Assembly (NCBI GenBank): GCA_015179025.1
Contig: WHUX01000271.1
Location: 1-62,568 of the forward strand
Source: Terfezia claveryi
Lineage: Eukaryota; Ascomycota; Pezizomycetes; Pezizales; Pezizaceae
Length of the DNA stretch: 62,568 nucleotides
Direction: 5' to 3'
This document shows, one piece after another, positions 1 through 11,786 of this stretch. The notes beneath the pieces are model-generated. The model saw only the letters and a program-made list of their open reading frames with translations, did no database searches and was not told the origin of the DNA. Position 1 is the first letter of the stretch. Every line of letters starts with the position of its first letter. Both the position numbers and the translations under genes were made by a program.

Positions 1-1790
1 GGGAGTACACCTTTACAGATAGAGGTAAGATCTGTATTAAGATACAAGATATTAGATAGGGATCTAATAATAGTATAAGAAACAGGAGCTATATATATAT
101 GATTTTGGGACAGGGTAATAGAAAAAATAAACTTTTTGAGATCCCTATCTTGGGAGCTAAGTAGGATAGCAATAACCTATTACCTGTATCATAGCTAATG
201 TCTAGGGCAATAAGAAGGAGATAATTAATGAATAATAATACAATACTTGAGTAGGATACTCTCCAAGTATTAAGTAGGACTAAAGCAACACTCTATTATC
301 TGTAATTACAAGTAATAATTGTCACGGGGGCCCTATTAACTGATAGCACTCTTGCAACTATTAGGACGGCCGTAATTTCCTGCCGCAATAATATCTGTTC
401 CAACACAGAATATCAATCCTATAGCAGTAAAGTTTAGTCCAACAGTAGTTCTTTACGATAGATCTTATTTCGCAACACAAAATAAATCCTATGTTGCTTA
501 AATGTAAAGTTAACTCAAGACTTAGAACTTTGTAGGCTTCATGTACTCAAGGTGCTCTTGCTTTCGAATACTCGCTGGTGGTAGAATAAATTCAACCGGA
601 ACTACTTGCACTATTTATATCCTACAGTGTTTGTAGATATTCTCATGATAAAAATATTTTATAAAATGCTAGCCTACCTGTCACCTTGGAATTCCTTCCT
701 AAGTGTTATGCCATCACACCTTTATTAATGCAGTTGCTATCTGCACTCGTTATCATAGGTTACTAACCTAAACGTAGAGATATTCCCATGTGTGCATATT
801 ATACATACTTCGCTTATAGCTCGCTTATCTCATTAAAGAATCTTATTCCAGACAACTAAATTCAATTTCAGATACGTTACCAATCTTCGATACTATCGAA
901 TTACCATCGACAATATCCGAAGGCATCAAATTATATTTCCGACAATATTCACTTTATAGTGTCTAGTGTCATTGAAAATAATTTTCAACTGCACATAACT
1001 CTATGAATAGAGAACCGTGAGTCACAAGTAGATTACCATTGGAAGGATATAAGCATAGAAGATTATAGAATCTTAGTTCATCTCAATACCCAATTATTCA
1101 CAGAGTTATTACCAATAATAAGTAACCTCCTTGTGTACATATACGACATATTAAAAGTCTTATATCTCTATGAGTTTAACTCCGATCATAAAGGGCATTG
1201 CAGAAATAGAATCAGGATGAAGAGTAGGCCTAGATAGAACCTTGAAACATTAAATTGGAGAACTTTATGTTTTGGCCCTACCTTTGCCTCTGTCTTAGGC
1301 GCACTCCCTTATAGTGTCACCGGACGCATTTGGTCTAAAGTGCGCCCTAGTCCTTCATTTTTTTAGTTATTTTTACCAATTATTTCCTTAAGTTCAGGGT
1401 AATAATCAGCAATTCAGGGTAACCAAGACTTCAGGGTAACAGCTAATAGCTAGTATATATATGCATATAGCCAGCATATTGATCTGGGTATAACTATTGA
1501 ACCATTAATCAGATACTTATGAAACTTAAACCATAGCTCCTCAAGGTCTATGGACGTTCCATAAGGGTCTTAACCATCTGGATGATTATAAACCACTCCG
1601 AGGTTCATACCTGTTTCATATACTTAACTCTTATAGATAAGTATTAGAAACGTTTACACTACACTGCTAAGAGTGTACCCAGAGTCTATATAGATCCTAG
1701 AGTCGTTCTATAAGGGCCCAAGTACCTTTAGTAGGGCTGGATGTCACCCCGTGACAATAATAAAGATAATTAAGCACACTATCATAATAA
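1..1790 (-). repeat. Gypsy-A LTR, split by solo LTR B1
   Basis: Bases 1-319 and 1757-about 1790 align, in reverse complement, with the Gypsy-A LTR at 34626-35222. Shared blocks include the TATA-like stretch near 90-105, the 'agatccctatctt' segment near 140 and the 'ctattatctgtaattac' segment near 300. The two halves are separated by solo LTR B1 and rejoin exactly at its 5-bp target duplication. The left end of this LTR lies outside the window. Many differences from the other copies are transitions, as expected from RIP. Confidence 0.75.
320..1756 (-). mobile_element. Solo LTR B1 (LTR-B family)
   Basis: A 1437-bp LTR with the family termini TGTCACGGGG at one end and CCCCGTGACA at the other. 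It is flanked on both sides by the perfect 5-bp direct repeat ATAAT (315-319 and 757-761 of the second kilobase, that is 1757-1761). The 5-bp duplication and TG...CA ends are those of an LTR retrotransposon. No internal region is present, so this is a solo LTR left by LTR-LTR recombination. Orientation is taken from B7, where the polypurine tract of Gypsy-B adjoins the family. Confidence 0.9.
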
Positions 1791-1863
1791 TATTATTTTT
1801 AATATATATAAGCCTTATATACTATAAATAGACTTATAATATAAATTATAGTTATACTATATA

Positions 1864-2681
1864 TATTATAAACATGTGCTCAGTTGTCTTTATTATCACC
1901 TGCAATCGCAGGTGATGGGTTATTATTATTATTGCCTTTGTTATTACCTGCGATCATAGGTGATGAGTTATCATTACCTTGCTTGGCTTCCGAGATAGGG
2001 ATCTTGGGAAGCTTATTCCTTCTGTTGCTCTAGCTCAGAATTATCATTAGGAAAGAAAATAGTTTGTCTCCAGTGTCTCTAGAGACAGTAATGCCATTGG
2101 AGACAAGATGTATCTCCACGATTAGCAGAATGTCTCCCAGTGTCTCCTAGAGATACTAGGAGACACTAGGAGATACATAGGAGACACTTAGGAAACACCC
2201 AGGAGATACAAAAGACACAAAAGACACAAAAGACAACTATGTCTCCTGAAGACACTACCTAGCATCCCGATGCCACTTTTTTCTTGCTGATGATGTATAT
2301 ATAGCCCCTGTCCCTTGTACTGTCATTAGATCCCTATCTAATGTCTTATATAGCTAATACAGGACCTTGCTTCTCCCAACACTTGTACACCTCCCTTGTG
2401 CATATCCTTGTTTCATACAAACAACTCTACAGCACAGCTGCCTTCCTCTAACACACATAGCAACTACTTCCGCATGTCTCTTTCCTCTTATCCTTGCCCT
2501 CTATCTCAGCCTTCTCCTAGTCACACATATAGTATTCCTATATATGTATCTTGTTCTAGTCCTGCCCCTGCCCTATCCCGCCCTTCCCCAATTATACATA
2601 TAGCGTTTCTATATATGTGATCCCCTTGCCCACTGTCCAGGTGTACCCCTTGGTCGCCTTGTCTCCACAGCCATCATCACA
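1864..2681 (+). repeat. 5' LTR of Gypsy-A copy 1
   Basis: Matches the LTR at 11787-12286 (reverse strand), sharing 'gctcagttgtc', the two GTGATGG-type blocks, 'gcttggcttccgagatagggatctt', a TATA-like 'tatatatag' near 2300 and the end '...catcaca'. The start is inferred at 1864, where TGTCACAAC appears as TATTATAAA, a RIP-like change. It is about 250 bp longer than its sister because of the insertion at 2043-2294. It lies head-to-head with the LTR at 1-1790. Confidence 0.75.
2043..2294. mobile_element. Hairpin-rich insertion in the Gypsy-A LTR
   Basis: The LTRs at 11787-12286 and 34626-35222 lack this block, so about 250 bp were inserted between 'agaattat' and 'gatgtatata'. Its ends are imperfect inverted repeats (atcattaggaaagaaaat against atcatcagcaagaaaaaa). 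The interior repeats GTCTCC/GGAGAC many times and includes a perfect 12-bp-arm hairpin at 2139-2167, plus three tandem 'acaaaagac' units near 2208-2234. It resembles a MITE, but no clear target duplication longer than 2 bp was found and the superfamily is unknown. Confidence 0.55.
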
Positions 2682-2712
2682 CTATGTTGGATCGCTCAGA
2701 CCAACCGGTACA

Positions 2713-3862
2713 ATGTCCGAACAAACCCTGTTACCCACCAACAGGTTCTAAAAATGGCAGGGAACTCTAATACCCTCAAACCCAGCCCAGCTGTTAAAAT
2801 ACCACTAAATAGCCATCGATATCTTTATTACCACCTATGAGATTGGCAAAAAACAAGGAGCGGAACTTCAGGACACCCAATGAAGGCTGAAAGAAGCCGA
2901 AGATGAAATCCTCCTTCTTTGAGAGGACCTCATACATGACCAAGTAACCATGTGCAATCTCAACCATACCTTTACCACTGCAACTGTACAGGTACCTGTG
3001 ACCATCACACCCACTAAAACCCAAGCCCTTCCTACCCTACCCAAATTTATCAGTGAACAGGCCTGCCTCAAAGCCTGGAAAAACTCTATCAATATTAAGT
3101 TCAATGGAGATGCTGCTAAGTTTCCAACCACCTAGCACAAACTCGCATATGTTTACGCCCTGCTGGAGGGGATAGCCCTAGACTAAGTCTAGCTCTATAT
3201 GTTGGAAACAGGTATTAAACTAGTGGATATCCCTGCCCTATTCATAATCCTTAACTGAGCATTCAGAGATCTAGATCTAGAAGGAATGACTACCTGAGCC
3301 CTCCAGACCCTCCAATAAAGAAACACTGACCTGTCCACCTATGTGGCCGAATTCTCTAGGCTGGCTACAGAAGTTGACTGGAGTGATAAGATCAAACTGG
3401 ACCAATTCTAGGAAGGCTTAAGTATAGAACTCAGACAGGTACTTATCAATTTCCTGGATGTCCCCACCCTTGAAGAATTCATTGATCAAGCCAGCCGATT
3501 GAAGCAAAAGATGGCTAGGTTTAGAAACAGCCTTAAAGCCTCCCCTATAATAGCACCCCTCCTGATCGACCTTCTCAGCCCCTTGCCCCCAGCTATAGGT
3601 CTCCGTAACCCCCCCAAACAAGCCAGCCTACCCTTTCCTTATAGTAGGCCAACCAGCCCCTATAGACTCATCCATGGGCAGACCCTGCCTGACCCAAGAA
3701 GAGAGGAAATGCCACTGGAATAATAGGCTATACATAGCCTGTTGGAAGGCCGACCACTTCATTACAGCCTGCCCCCTTCGAAAGAATCGCTCTCTGGCCG
3801 TCCACATAATCAACACCTCAAAGGAGGTTAATAAGTCGGGAAAAGCCCTGTCCTTTGCCTAG
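2713..3862 (+). pseudogene. Gypsy-A copy 1 gag relic
   Basis: Degraded Gag of a Ty3/gypsy chromovirus. The probable start is ATG at 2713, just after the LTR and a candidate primer-binding site (about 2682-2700). Recognisable blocks are the capsid-like region at 2995-3480 (KFISEQACLKAWKNSINIKF, then STYVAEFSRLATEVDW and EEFIDQASRLKQKMARF) and a zinc-knuckle relic at about 3730-3780 (LYIACWKADHFITACP). In the knuckle the first cysteine of C-X2-C-X4-H-X4-C has become tyrosine, a change consistent with RIP. Several in-frame stops make it non-functional. The same protein is encoded on the other strand at 10619-11755. Confidence 0.8.
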
Positions 3863-4027
3863 TTACTGACACTAGTAAGGAACCTGCTCTAGACCATCTA
3901 TCTTTGTCTTTGTCTGCATTTTCTGTTTCCTCTACTTCTGTTGATGAATCTCGTTTGTTCAGTAAGCACTTTATTGTATCTATTTTACTCAGAATCAATA
4001 ATAGAACAATCAATACGTCAGCACTTA

Positions 4028-6277
4028 CTATACCTAACTACATAAAGCGTGATTATTGTCTAATGCACGGTGCAAGGATACCATTTTAAGATACAATCGG
4101 ACAGGAACAAAAGCATCATATTACTTGGATCGAAGGAAAAAAACCGGTACAATGGTAGCATTAGACAAAACAATATCAGAGAACCCAAATTCCGTATTCC
4201 CAATACTCCAAAACTAATTCTTCATGTGCTACAACTCTTCAGCTAGAATAACTACCATCCTACCCCTCCTCTTGACTCTGACCCCTACCACGGCCTCGAC
4301 CTCAACCCCAACCAGCTTGATTCTGTAGTGTAGGCTCGCTATAGGTACGTTCTGTAAATTCCAAATAAGTATTGGAGAATCCACTAGGTAAAGATATAGA
4401 ATACATACCACAAAGGCTCAAAAAAGATATCGCTATTTCTAACCTCCGTAAATCTGCCCCCTCGGTATCATATTTTGCTTGTTTTGAGGTTCTTGATCGA
4501 GCTATTTTAGCCCCACCATGTCCTTAAGTAGCCTTAGTACTCCCTCTTGACCTTTTAGATGCTTCAGTATACTCTAGAGCCTCTTTTGCCTTTTGTTCTT
4601 TAGCCAACTTCTGTGTCTCCCGCTCTGCAGCCTTTTTAGCTGCTAGGGCTGCAGCAGCTACAATATGAGCTTTCTCTTCCTCAATATATGCTCGATCAAT
4701 TGTACGAGGACCTTGTAGCTGCTTTATTGAACGAGGTTTTATTCGCTTATTTGAACGAAACTCTTTGACCACTAAAGAGTTAGGATCAATGACTTGGTAC
4801 TGAACAATCTTACTTTCTATATATCCAATATATTTTTAAAGCTTCTCCTGAGAATAAGGAGTTATATTATAGCTGAGAGCTTCTGCTCGAAGGTGGTCTA
4901 TCTTAAATGGAGTAGAAGGACTAGGCTGGGTTTCCTCGGTAATTTTTTCCTGATGCCGATCCACTACTTTTTCCAGACAATATAGCTATATTCCTGAAGC
5001 CTCAAATCCACTCAAAATATTAGTCTTAGTTAATGCTTGATCATGAGCAATACAAAGACAGTCCCAGAACTCTTGCTTTCCAAATGGTTGTCCAGAATGC
5101 TCATATATGAAGTCTTGAAGTGCAGTTCAATATGCTCATCCTAAAGGTCTAAAACAGGCTATATCTAGTGGTTGCATCAGGTGTGTAGAGTGTAGTGGGA
5201 GACAATAAGGAACAATTCAATGGTCGAATGCATATTCAACAACTGGCCAAGCAACGTGTGAGCTATGCCTATCCACAATAAGTATTTGCCAAGGGGGGGT
5301 ATATTAGGTGAGTCGGAAGACCTATTCGGAGTTGTATATTTATCGAAGTGCTTCATAATATAGTCCAACCCTAGATCATCGTCCATATAGCTACTGGGTG
5401 ATTGGCTAAATGTTGCAAGACTTGAATTAGTACTATAAAATCCAATACAATACACTTTATTTGCCCATACAACAAATGGTAGAATCACATGACTAGTTGC
5501 ATTGATGGTTTCTAGTACTGAATAGAACTCACGATTGCCATCTGTTCTAGCTACTTTAGATTGTGCATTTGCTTGAACTATAGCTTTTTGGCGGCCAACT
5601 GCTAGACCCATAATAATGCTCTTCTCATCGCAATTCCATAAATTCTCGGAGATGATCTTGTACTGTCGCATAAGGGTTCTCAAGGTGTGATACCACCTCT
5701 GCTGTTCTTCGATTGTTGCAGTAACCTTTGCTCATGCCTTTTCTAGATACTGACAATATTTAAGCTTGATACTAGGATGTCGCGAGAGGAAGCGGTGCCC
5801 CCAGTAGATGCCTGGGATAACTTAAGAGCTTCGAGCCTGTAGAATAGCAACAGCCATTGACAGAAGTATCAACATAGTAACTGGGAAAAAGAAGTTGCTC
5901 ATCCTTCTACACCAGTCAACTATTGCTTCCTCCTCACCAGTGCTAAGTAGTTGTTGCGTTTGGCGAGCTTTACTTCTTGGTTGGGTGATACCCCTGCATC
6001 TCCTCCGCAGGGTACTAGTATTTATCCCATAAGCCTTTGCTATCTTTGCCTTTGATTCACTAGGATGCTTCCGCGCATAGTCCACGGCTCATGCCAGCTG
6101 CTTGTCACAGAGCTGAAGCTTGAGCTGCAGCTGCTTGATCTTTTGGGATGTCTTTGGTGGCATCGTTGCAGCTTACAAGTCAATAATACTGTTGCAACGT
6201 TGCGGGGGAGATATTTGAGTGGAAGCCTGAGACATTGTGCATTAGATGATAATTGCACTTTACATAGTTAGGTATAG
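4028..6277 (-). mobile_element. P2: degraded pogo/Fot1-like transposon with 45-bp TIRs
   Basis: A 2250-bp element with TIRs beginning CTATACCTAACTA at both ends (4028 onward and 6277 backward). They align over about 45 bp with roughly ten differences, all transitions. TA dinucleotides at 4026-4027 and 6278-6279 are the target duplication, as in the pogo/Tc1 group. The element carries a leftward transposase relic and lies inside the protease of Gypsy-A copy 1. Confidence 0.88.
4524..6163 (-). pseudogene. P2 pogo-like DDE transposase relic
   Basis: The probable start is the ATG at 6161-6163 (MPPKTSQKIKQLQLKL). A CENP-B/psq-type helix-turn-helix follows (KAKIAKAYGINTSTLRRR, about 5980-6060). 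The DDE_1 domain shows the first aspartate motif NLWNCDEKSIIMG near 5600-5640, then REFYSVLETI and YMDDDLGLDYI; IVDRHSSH and LMQPLD are readable only after a frame change. A lysine/alanine-rich coiled-coil tail is at 4524-4772. An in-frame stop after the first 24 residues and at least one frameshift show it is dead. It is close in sequence to P4. Confidence 0.8.
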
Positions 6278-7308
6278 TATAGATTGTAGAGATTCAGGAA
6301 TTGCATTCATTGACTAAACCTTTGTTAGTAAATTCTCCATACCTACGTCTAAGCTTAGAACCCCCCATATTTTAGATATTATCGATAGTCGACCCATCTC
6401 CTCTGGAGATATTACTAATATTATGTGTGTACCTGCCCAGGTCAGAGATCACTCTAAGGCAAAGCTCTCAATGTTCATAATAAAGCTCAAATATCTGATT
6501 GTCCTCAGGATCCCCTAGCTCAGATTGCATGATATATTAGTTAGCTTCGGCTCTTATACATTGCACTTCAACAGCCCTTATTGTAAAAAACATTGCAGGA
6601 ATCTGAAGACCACTATTACTGGGCTGTATGCCTTGCCACCCCCAATAATCTACCCGACCCAAGTGGTACACCCAACTACACACATCGATGCCAATTCTCC
6701 TGTTTCCCCTATTTTCCCCCCTATGCCCCCGGGTCCCCAAAAACCTCTGAATGTTAGCTCCATCAGGGCAGGGGCTTTCACTTACCTCACCAGAAGGCAC
6801 AAGCTGAAGGCTCATACCCTGTCTATACATGAGGTAAGTTTGGAGATTAATAAGACATGGTCGAAGGAGGAATGGAAGTGCATGATCCTGAACAAATACT
6901 AGGAATACATTGACCTGTTCTCGGAAAAGGCTACAGAAAAACTTGCACCCCACCAGCTATATGACCACATAATTCTGCTGATCGAGGGTAAGACCCCCCT
7001 CTATGGGCCCCTGTATGGAATGTCCCAGTTGGAGCTGGAAGCTTTGAAGAAATACTTGTAGGAAAACCTCAACAAGAGCTTTATTCTCTACAGCTCCTCA
7101 CTAGCAGGTACCCCAGGGCTTTTTGTGAAAAAATCAGACTGCTCTCTCCTATTGTGTATCAATTACCGGGGCCTAAATGAGATAACAGTCAAAAACAGGT
7201 ACCCCTTACCCCTAATGCAGGAGACATTAGCCAGGTTCTCCAAGGCCAAATAGTTTACCAAACTAGATTTGAGAAGGGTATACAACCTAGTAAGGATTGT
7301 GGAGGGGG

Positions 7309-8772
7309 GTCACGAAGTGACATCCAGCCCTACCAAAAGTACTTGGGCCCTTATAGAACGACCCTAGAATCTACATGAACTCTAGGTACACTCTTAGCAG
7401 TGTGATGCAAACGTTTCTAATACTTATCTATAAGAGTTAAGTATATGAAACGGGTATGAACCTCGGAGTGGTTTATAATCATCCTAGATGGTTAAAGACA
7501 CTGATGGAACGTCCATAGACCCTTGAGGGAGCTACAGTTCAAGTTTCATAAGAATCCGATTAATGGTTCAATAGTTATACTCAGATTAATATGCTGTCTA
7601 TATGCATATATATACTAGCTATATATTGGCTGTTACCCTGAAGTCTTGGCGTTACCCTGAATATTGAATTATTACCCTGAACTGCAGGAAAATAATTCGG
7701 TAAAAATAAATAAAAAAATGAAGCCATGAGGGCGCACTTTAGACCAAAGTGCGTACGGTGACACTATAAGGGAGTGCACTCAGGACAGAAGCTAAAGGTA
7801 GGGCCAAAACATAAAGTTCTCCAAATTTAATGTTTCAAGGTTCTATCTAGGCCTACACTTCGTCCTGATTCCATTTCTGCAATCCTTTTTATGATCGGAG
7901 TTAAACTCATGGAGATATAAGACTTTTAATATAGTCATATAGGTCTATGAGGAGGTTTACTTATTATTGGTAATAACTCCATAAATAATTTGGGTATCGA
8001 GATAAACTAAGATTCTATAATCTTCTATGCGTTGACACCTTTCCCATGGTAATCTACTTGTGACCCACGGTTCTCTATTCATAGAGTTATATGCAGCTGA
8101 AAATTATTTTTAATGGACACTAGACACTATTAAGTGAATATTGCCGGAAACATAATTTGATGCCTTCGGATATTGTCGGATGGTAATTCGATAGTATCGG
8201 AGATTGGTAATGTATCTGAAATTGAATTTAGTTGTCTCGAATAAGAATTCTTTAATGGGATAAGCGAGCTATAAGCGAAGTACGTATAACATGCAGACAT
8301 AGGAATATTCTCTACATTTGGATTAGTAACCTATTACAACGAGTGTAGATAGCAACTGCATTAATAAAGGTGTGGATGGCATAACACTTAGGAAGGAATT
8401 CCAAGGTGACAGGTAGGCCTGCGTTTTATAAAATATTTTTATCATGAGAATATCTACAAACACCGTAGGATATAAATAGTGCAAGTAGTTCTGGTTGAAT
8501 CTATTCTACCACCAGCGAGTATTTGAAAGCAAGAGCACCTTGAGTACACGAAGCCTACAAAGTTCTAAGTCTTGAGTTAACTTTACGTTTAAGCGATATA
8601 GGATTTATTTTGTGTTGCGAAATAAGATCTATCGTAAGGAACTACTGTTGGACTAAACTTTACTGCTATAGGATTGATATTCTGTATTGCAGAATAGATA
8701 TTGTTGTGGCAGGAAATTACAGCTGTTCTAATAGTTGCAAGAGCGCTATCAGTTAATAGGGCCCCCGTGACA
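7309..8772 (+). mobile_element. LTR B2 (LTR-B family), at a recombinant junction
   Basis: A full-length LTR-B copy (about 1464 bp). The start has decayed (GTCACGAAGTGACATCC where other copies have GTCACGGGGTGACATCC) and the end is CCCCCGTGACA at 8772. Unlike B1, B3, B4 and B5, the flanks do not match: the left is a G-run in rightward Gypsy-A RT, the right is ATAAT inside leftward Gypsy-A RNase H. The two flanks are not adjacent parts of one element, which suggests recombination between two LTR-B insertions. Confidence 0.85.
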
Positions 8773-10592
8773 ATAATTACATTCTGCTGGGGAATACCTT
8801 TTGGAGATATACATTACTGGGTAGATAATACTATTGACATACTGGGACAGGATTCTAGCAGAGATATGGTTGGAGGTATCCGTTTCTACAATACATTCAC
8901 TGTCAGGATCGAAGTGGGCTAGGATCGGAGCTGAGTAGAAGGCTTCCTTGAGCTTCTGGAAGGCCAACTGTGCTTCTAGACTCTACTGGAAGTGCTGGCC
9001 TCTTTTCATGCCCTTGGTCTTGGTTAATGCTGTCAGTAGTACTATAATCTTTGATTATCCTAGAATGTACTGGTAATAGAAGTTGGCAAATCCCAGGAAG
9101 GCCTGTATATCTTTGAGGTTTACTGGAGTTTTCTATTCCTGGATCATAGCAACCTTTGCAGGGTCCATCTAGATGCCCTCGGTAGTGATAATCAGCCCCA
9201 GATACTTGACCTTTTACATATGGAACTTGCACTTTTCTGGCTTCAAATATAGCCTAGCTCCCTCTAGTTTCTCCAGCACTTGTTAGATGTGGATCTTGTG
9301 TTCTGCCTGGGAATCCAAGTAAATGAGGATATTGTCAAGGTAAGCTATGTAGAATACATCTAAGAAGTCCCGCAGGGTGTTATTGATAAAGTGCTGGAAA
9401 TAGGCCGGTGCATTGGTTAGGCCAGAAGGCATTACATTATACTCAAAATGGCCATATTGTGTCTGGAAGCCTGTTTTCCATTTCTCCTTTTCAGCAATCC
9501 ATACTAAGTTGTACGCCCCTCTTAAATCCAATTTGGTGAACTATTTTGCCTTGGAAAGCCTAACTAATGTCTCTTAGATTAGTAGTAGGAGGTACCTATT
9601 TTTTATTGTTATCTCGTTTAGGCCACAATAATTAACACACAACTGAAGGGAGCCATCTGATTTCTTTATGAACAGTATTAGAGTACCCCCTAGTGAGGAG
9701 CTATAGTGAATGAAGATCTTGTTGAAGTTTTCTTCTAAGTACTTCTTCAAGGCTTCTAGCTCTACATGGCACATTCCATAAAGGGGCCCATAGAAGGGTT
9801 TTTACCTTCTATTAGCAGAATAGTATGGTCGTATAGTCAGTAGAATGTGAGCTTCTCCATAGCCTTTTCAAAGAACAGGTCAATGAACTCATAGTATTCG
9901 TCTAGAACCATGGATTTCCACTCCCTCTTAGACCTTGTCTTGTTGATTTCCAGGTTTACATCATATATAGAGAGGGCATGTACCTTTATCTTTTGCTTCC
10001 TAGTAAGGTAGGTAAAAGCCCTAGCTCCAATAAACTTGATATTGAGGGGTTTTGGTGAGGGGGTTTCAGCAACCATCTGACTAGAGTCTTCTACCGGGGG
10101 TGGTAGAGTACTTAGCCCTTTAACGGCAGTTCTTGAAGCACTATAGTGCTTCTTATAATACCCACTATTGAAATTTAAGGTGTAAGAGCCAAAGTTAATA
10201 GAGACATCATGCATTCGGAGCTACGGGATCTCCAGAACAATAGGGTATTTGAGCTTAGTCACAAATATTGGGAGACTTTCCAAGTGGTCTCCAATGGTAC
10301 TAGGCAAGTATATGAGGTTGGTAATAGCCAAGGAAGAGATAGAGCAGCCATTAATGATATCGAGAAGGCGGGGAGTCTTTAACTTAGAGGTTAGTATGTA
10401 ATTTTCACTGACAAAGATTTGATCAATAAATGCAATTCCCAAAGTACCACAATCTATAAGAGCTAATATTACCATTGTTTTACCCTTGAATTTAACAGTT
10501 ATTAGTACTACAAAATGCTTGCTAAACAAGCGAGATTCATCAATGGACATAGATGCAGGCAAAGAAAATGCAGACAAAGATAAATGACCCAT
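8773..10592 (-). pseudogene. Gypsy-A copy 2 pol relic (protease, RT, RNase H start)
   Basis: Read leftward, the protease lies at 10221-10592 (SLSAFSLPAS, ESRLFSKHFVVLI, LALIDCG). A spacer (9837-10214) follows, then RT at 9283-9774 ([51 protein letters not shown]). The RT catalytic box reads YLDN instead of YLDD, a single D-to-N change. The start of RNase H (FSKRYSPAECNY-like, near 8790) is cut by LTR B2. Short frames separated by stops show it is inactive. It is less damaged than copy 1 and extends further through RT. Confidence 0.82.
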
Positions 10593-10618
10593 GATAGGTC
10601 CCTTGCTAGTGTCAGCAA

Positions 10619-11755
10619 CTAGGTAAGGGACTCCGCTTTTCCCGACTCCTCTAGGATCTTAGATACTGTATATATAGCCAAGAAGCTATTCTTTCTTAAA
10701 GGACAGGCTACAATGAAGAGATTAGCCTTCCAATAGGTGATATATAACCAATTTGTATGTCTGCGTTCCCTCTCTTCTTGAGTTAAGTAGGGTCTACCCA
10801 CAGATAGGTCCATAGGGGCTGGTCTACCAGTTACTAGTGAGGGGTGAACTAGTATGATAGTAAGTGGCTAGAGGCAGGCATTTAGGAAGGGAGTACAGGG
10901 GCCTGAGGCTACAGTTGTGGCTAGGGAGGTCTTTAGGTGGTTCTTGAACCTAGCCATTTTCTGTTCTAATCAACTGGCCTGGTCAATCAATTCCTCTAAG
11001 GTAGTAACATCCAGGAAGTTGATGAAAGCTTGTCTCAACTCCATGGAGAGGCCTTCCTGAAATTGCTTCAATTTTACCTTATCGTTCCAGTCGACTTTAG
11101 TAGCTAACCTAGAGAATTCAGCCTCATAAGTGGCAAGGTTAGGATTTCTTTGTCGAAGTGCCCGGAGGGCTTAGGTTATTATTCCCTGTGTATCCAGGTC
11201 TCTAAATACTTGGTCAAGGATAATGAATAGGGTGGAAATGTCCACTAGATTGACCCCTGTTTCCAATATATAGGGCTGGACTTGGTCCAAAGCCTTACTT
11301 TCTAGCAGGCTATAAACGTAAGTGAGTTTGTGCTTGGTGGTTGGAAATTTAGCGGCATCTCCATTGAGCTTAATATCAATAGAGTTTTTCCAGGCCTTGA
11401 GGCAGGCCCATTTGCCATTAAATTTGGGTGAGGTGGGAAGGTCTTAGGTTTTGGCAGGTATAAAGGTCGCAGGTGCCTAAGTAGTTATGGCAGTAAGGGT
11501 ATAGTTGAGATTGCGAATAGTTACTCAGTCATCTGCAAGGTCCTCTTGGAGAAGGAAGATTTTATCTTTGGTTTCTTTTAGCCTTCATTTGGTATTCTAG
11601 AGCTCCGCTCCTTATTTCTCACCAATCTAATAGGTAGCAGTGAAGATATCAATAGCCATTTAGCCGTATTCCAACAGCTGGGCTGGGTCTGAGGGTATTG
11701 GGGTTTCCCTCCATACTTAGAACCTGTCAGTAGGTAATAGAGTTGGTTCAAACAT
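10619..11755 (-). pseudogene. Gypsy-A copy 2 gag relic
   Basis: Leftward counterpart of the gag at 2713-3862. The probable start is the ATG at 11753-11755. Conserved pieces are the capsid-like blocks around 10980-11420 and the knuckle region at 10650-10800 (LYITYWKANLFIVACPLRK), in which two of the three zinc-binding cysteines and the histidine are gone. In-frame stops (for example near 11180 and 11460) make it a pseudogene. It lies between its own 5' LTR (11787-12286) and the pol relic. Confidence 0.78.
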
Positions 11756-11786
11756 TGTACCGGTTGGTTAGAGTGATCCAACATAG

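Larger units (their letters stand above)
3904..7308 (+). pseudogene. Gypsy-A copy 1 pol relic (protease and RT), split by P2
   Basis: The protease region starts at 3904 (LSLSAFSVSS, then DESRLFSKHF) and is cut at 4027 by the P2 transposon. It resumes after 6279 with the protease active-site region (IDCRDSG-like) and continues through the spacer (6525-6900) into reverse transcriptase (6970-7308: GMSQLELEALKKYL, then [17 protein letters not shown], then KLDLRRVYNLVRI). It stops abruptly at the junction with LTR B2, before the RT catalytic motif. Several stops are present. Removing P2 and one TA restores the protease reading across the junction, which fixes P2 as a later insertion. Confidence 0.8.
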
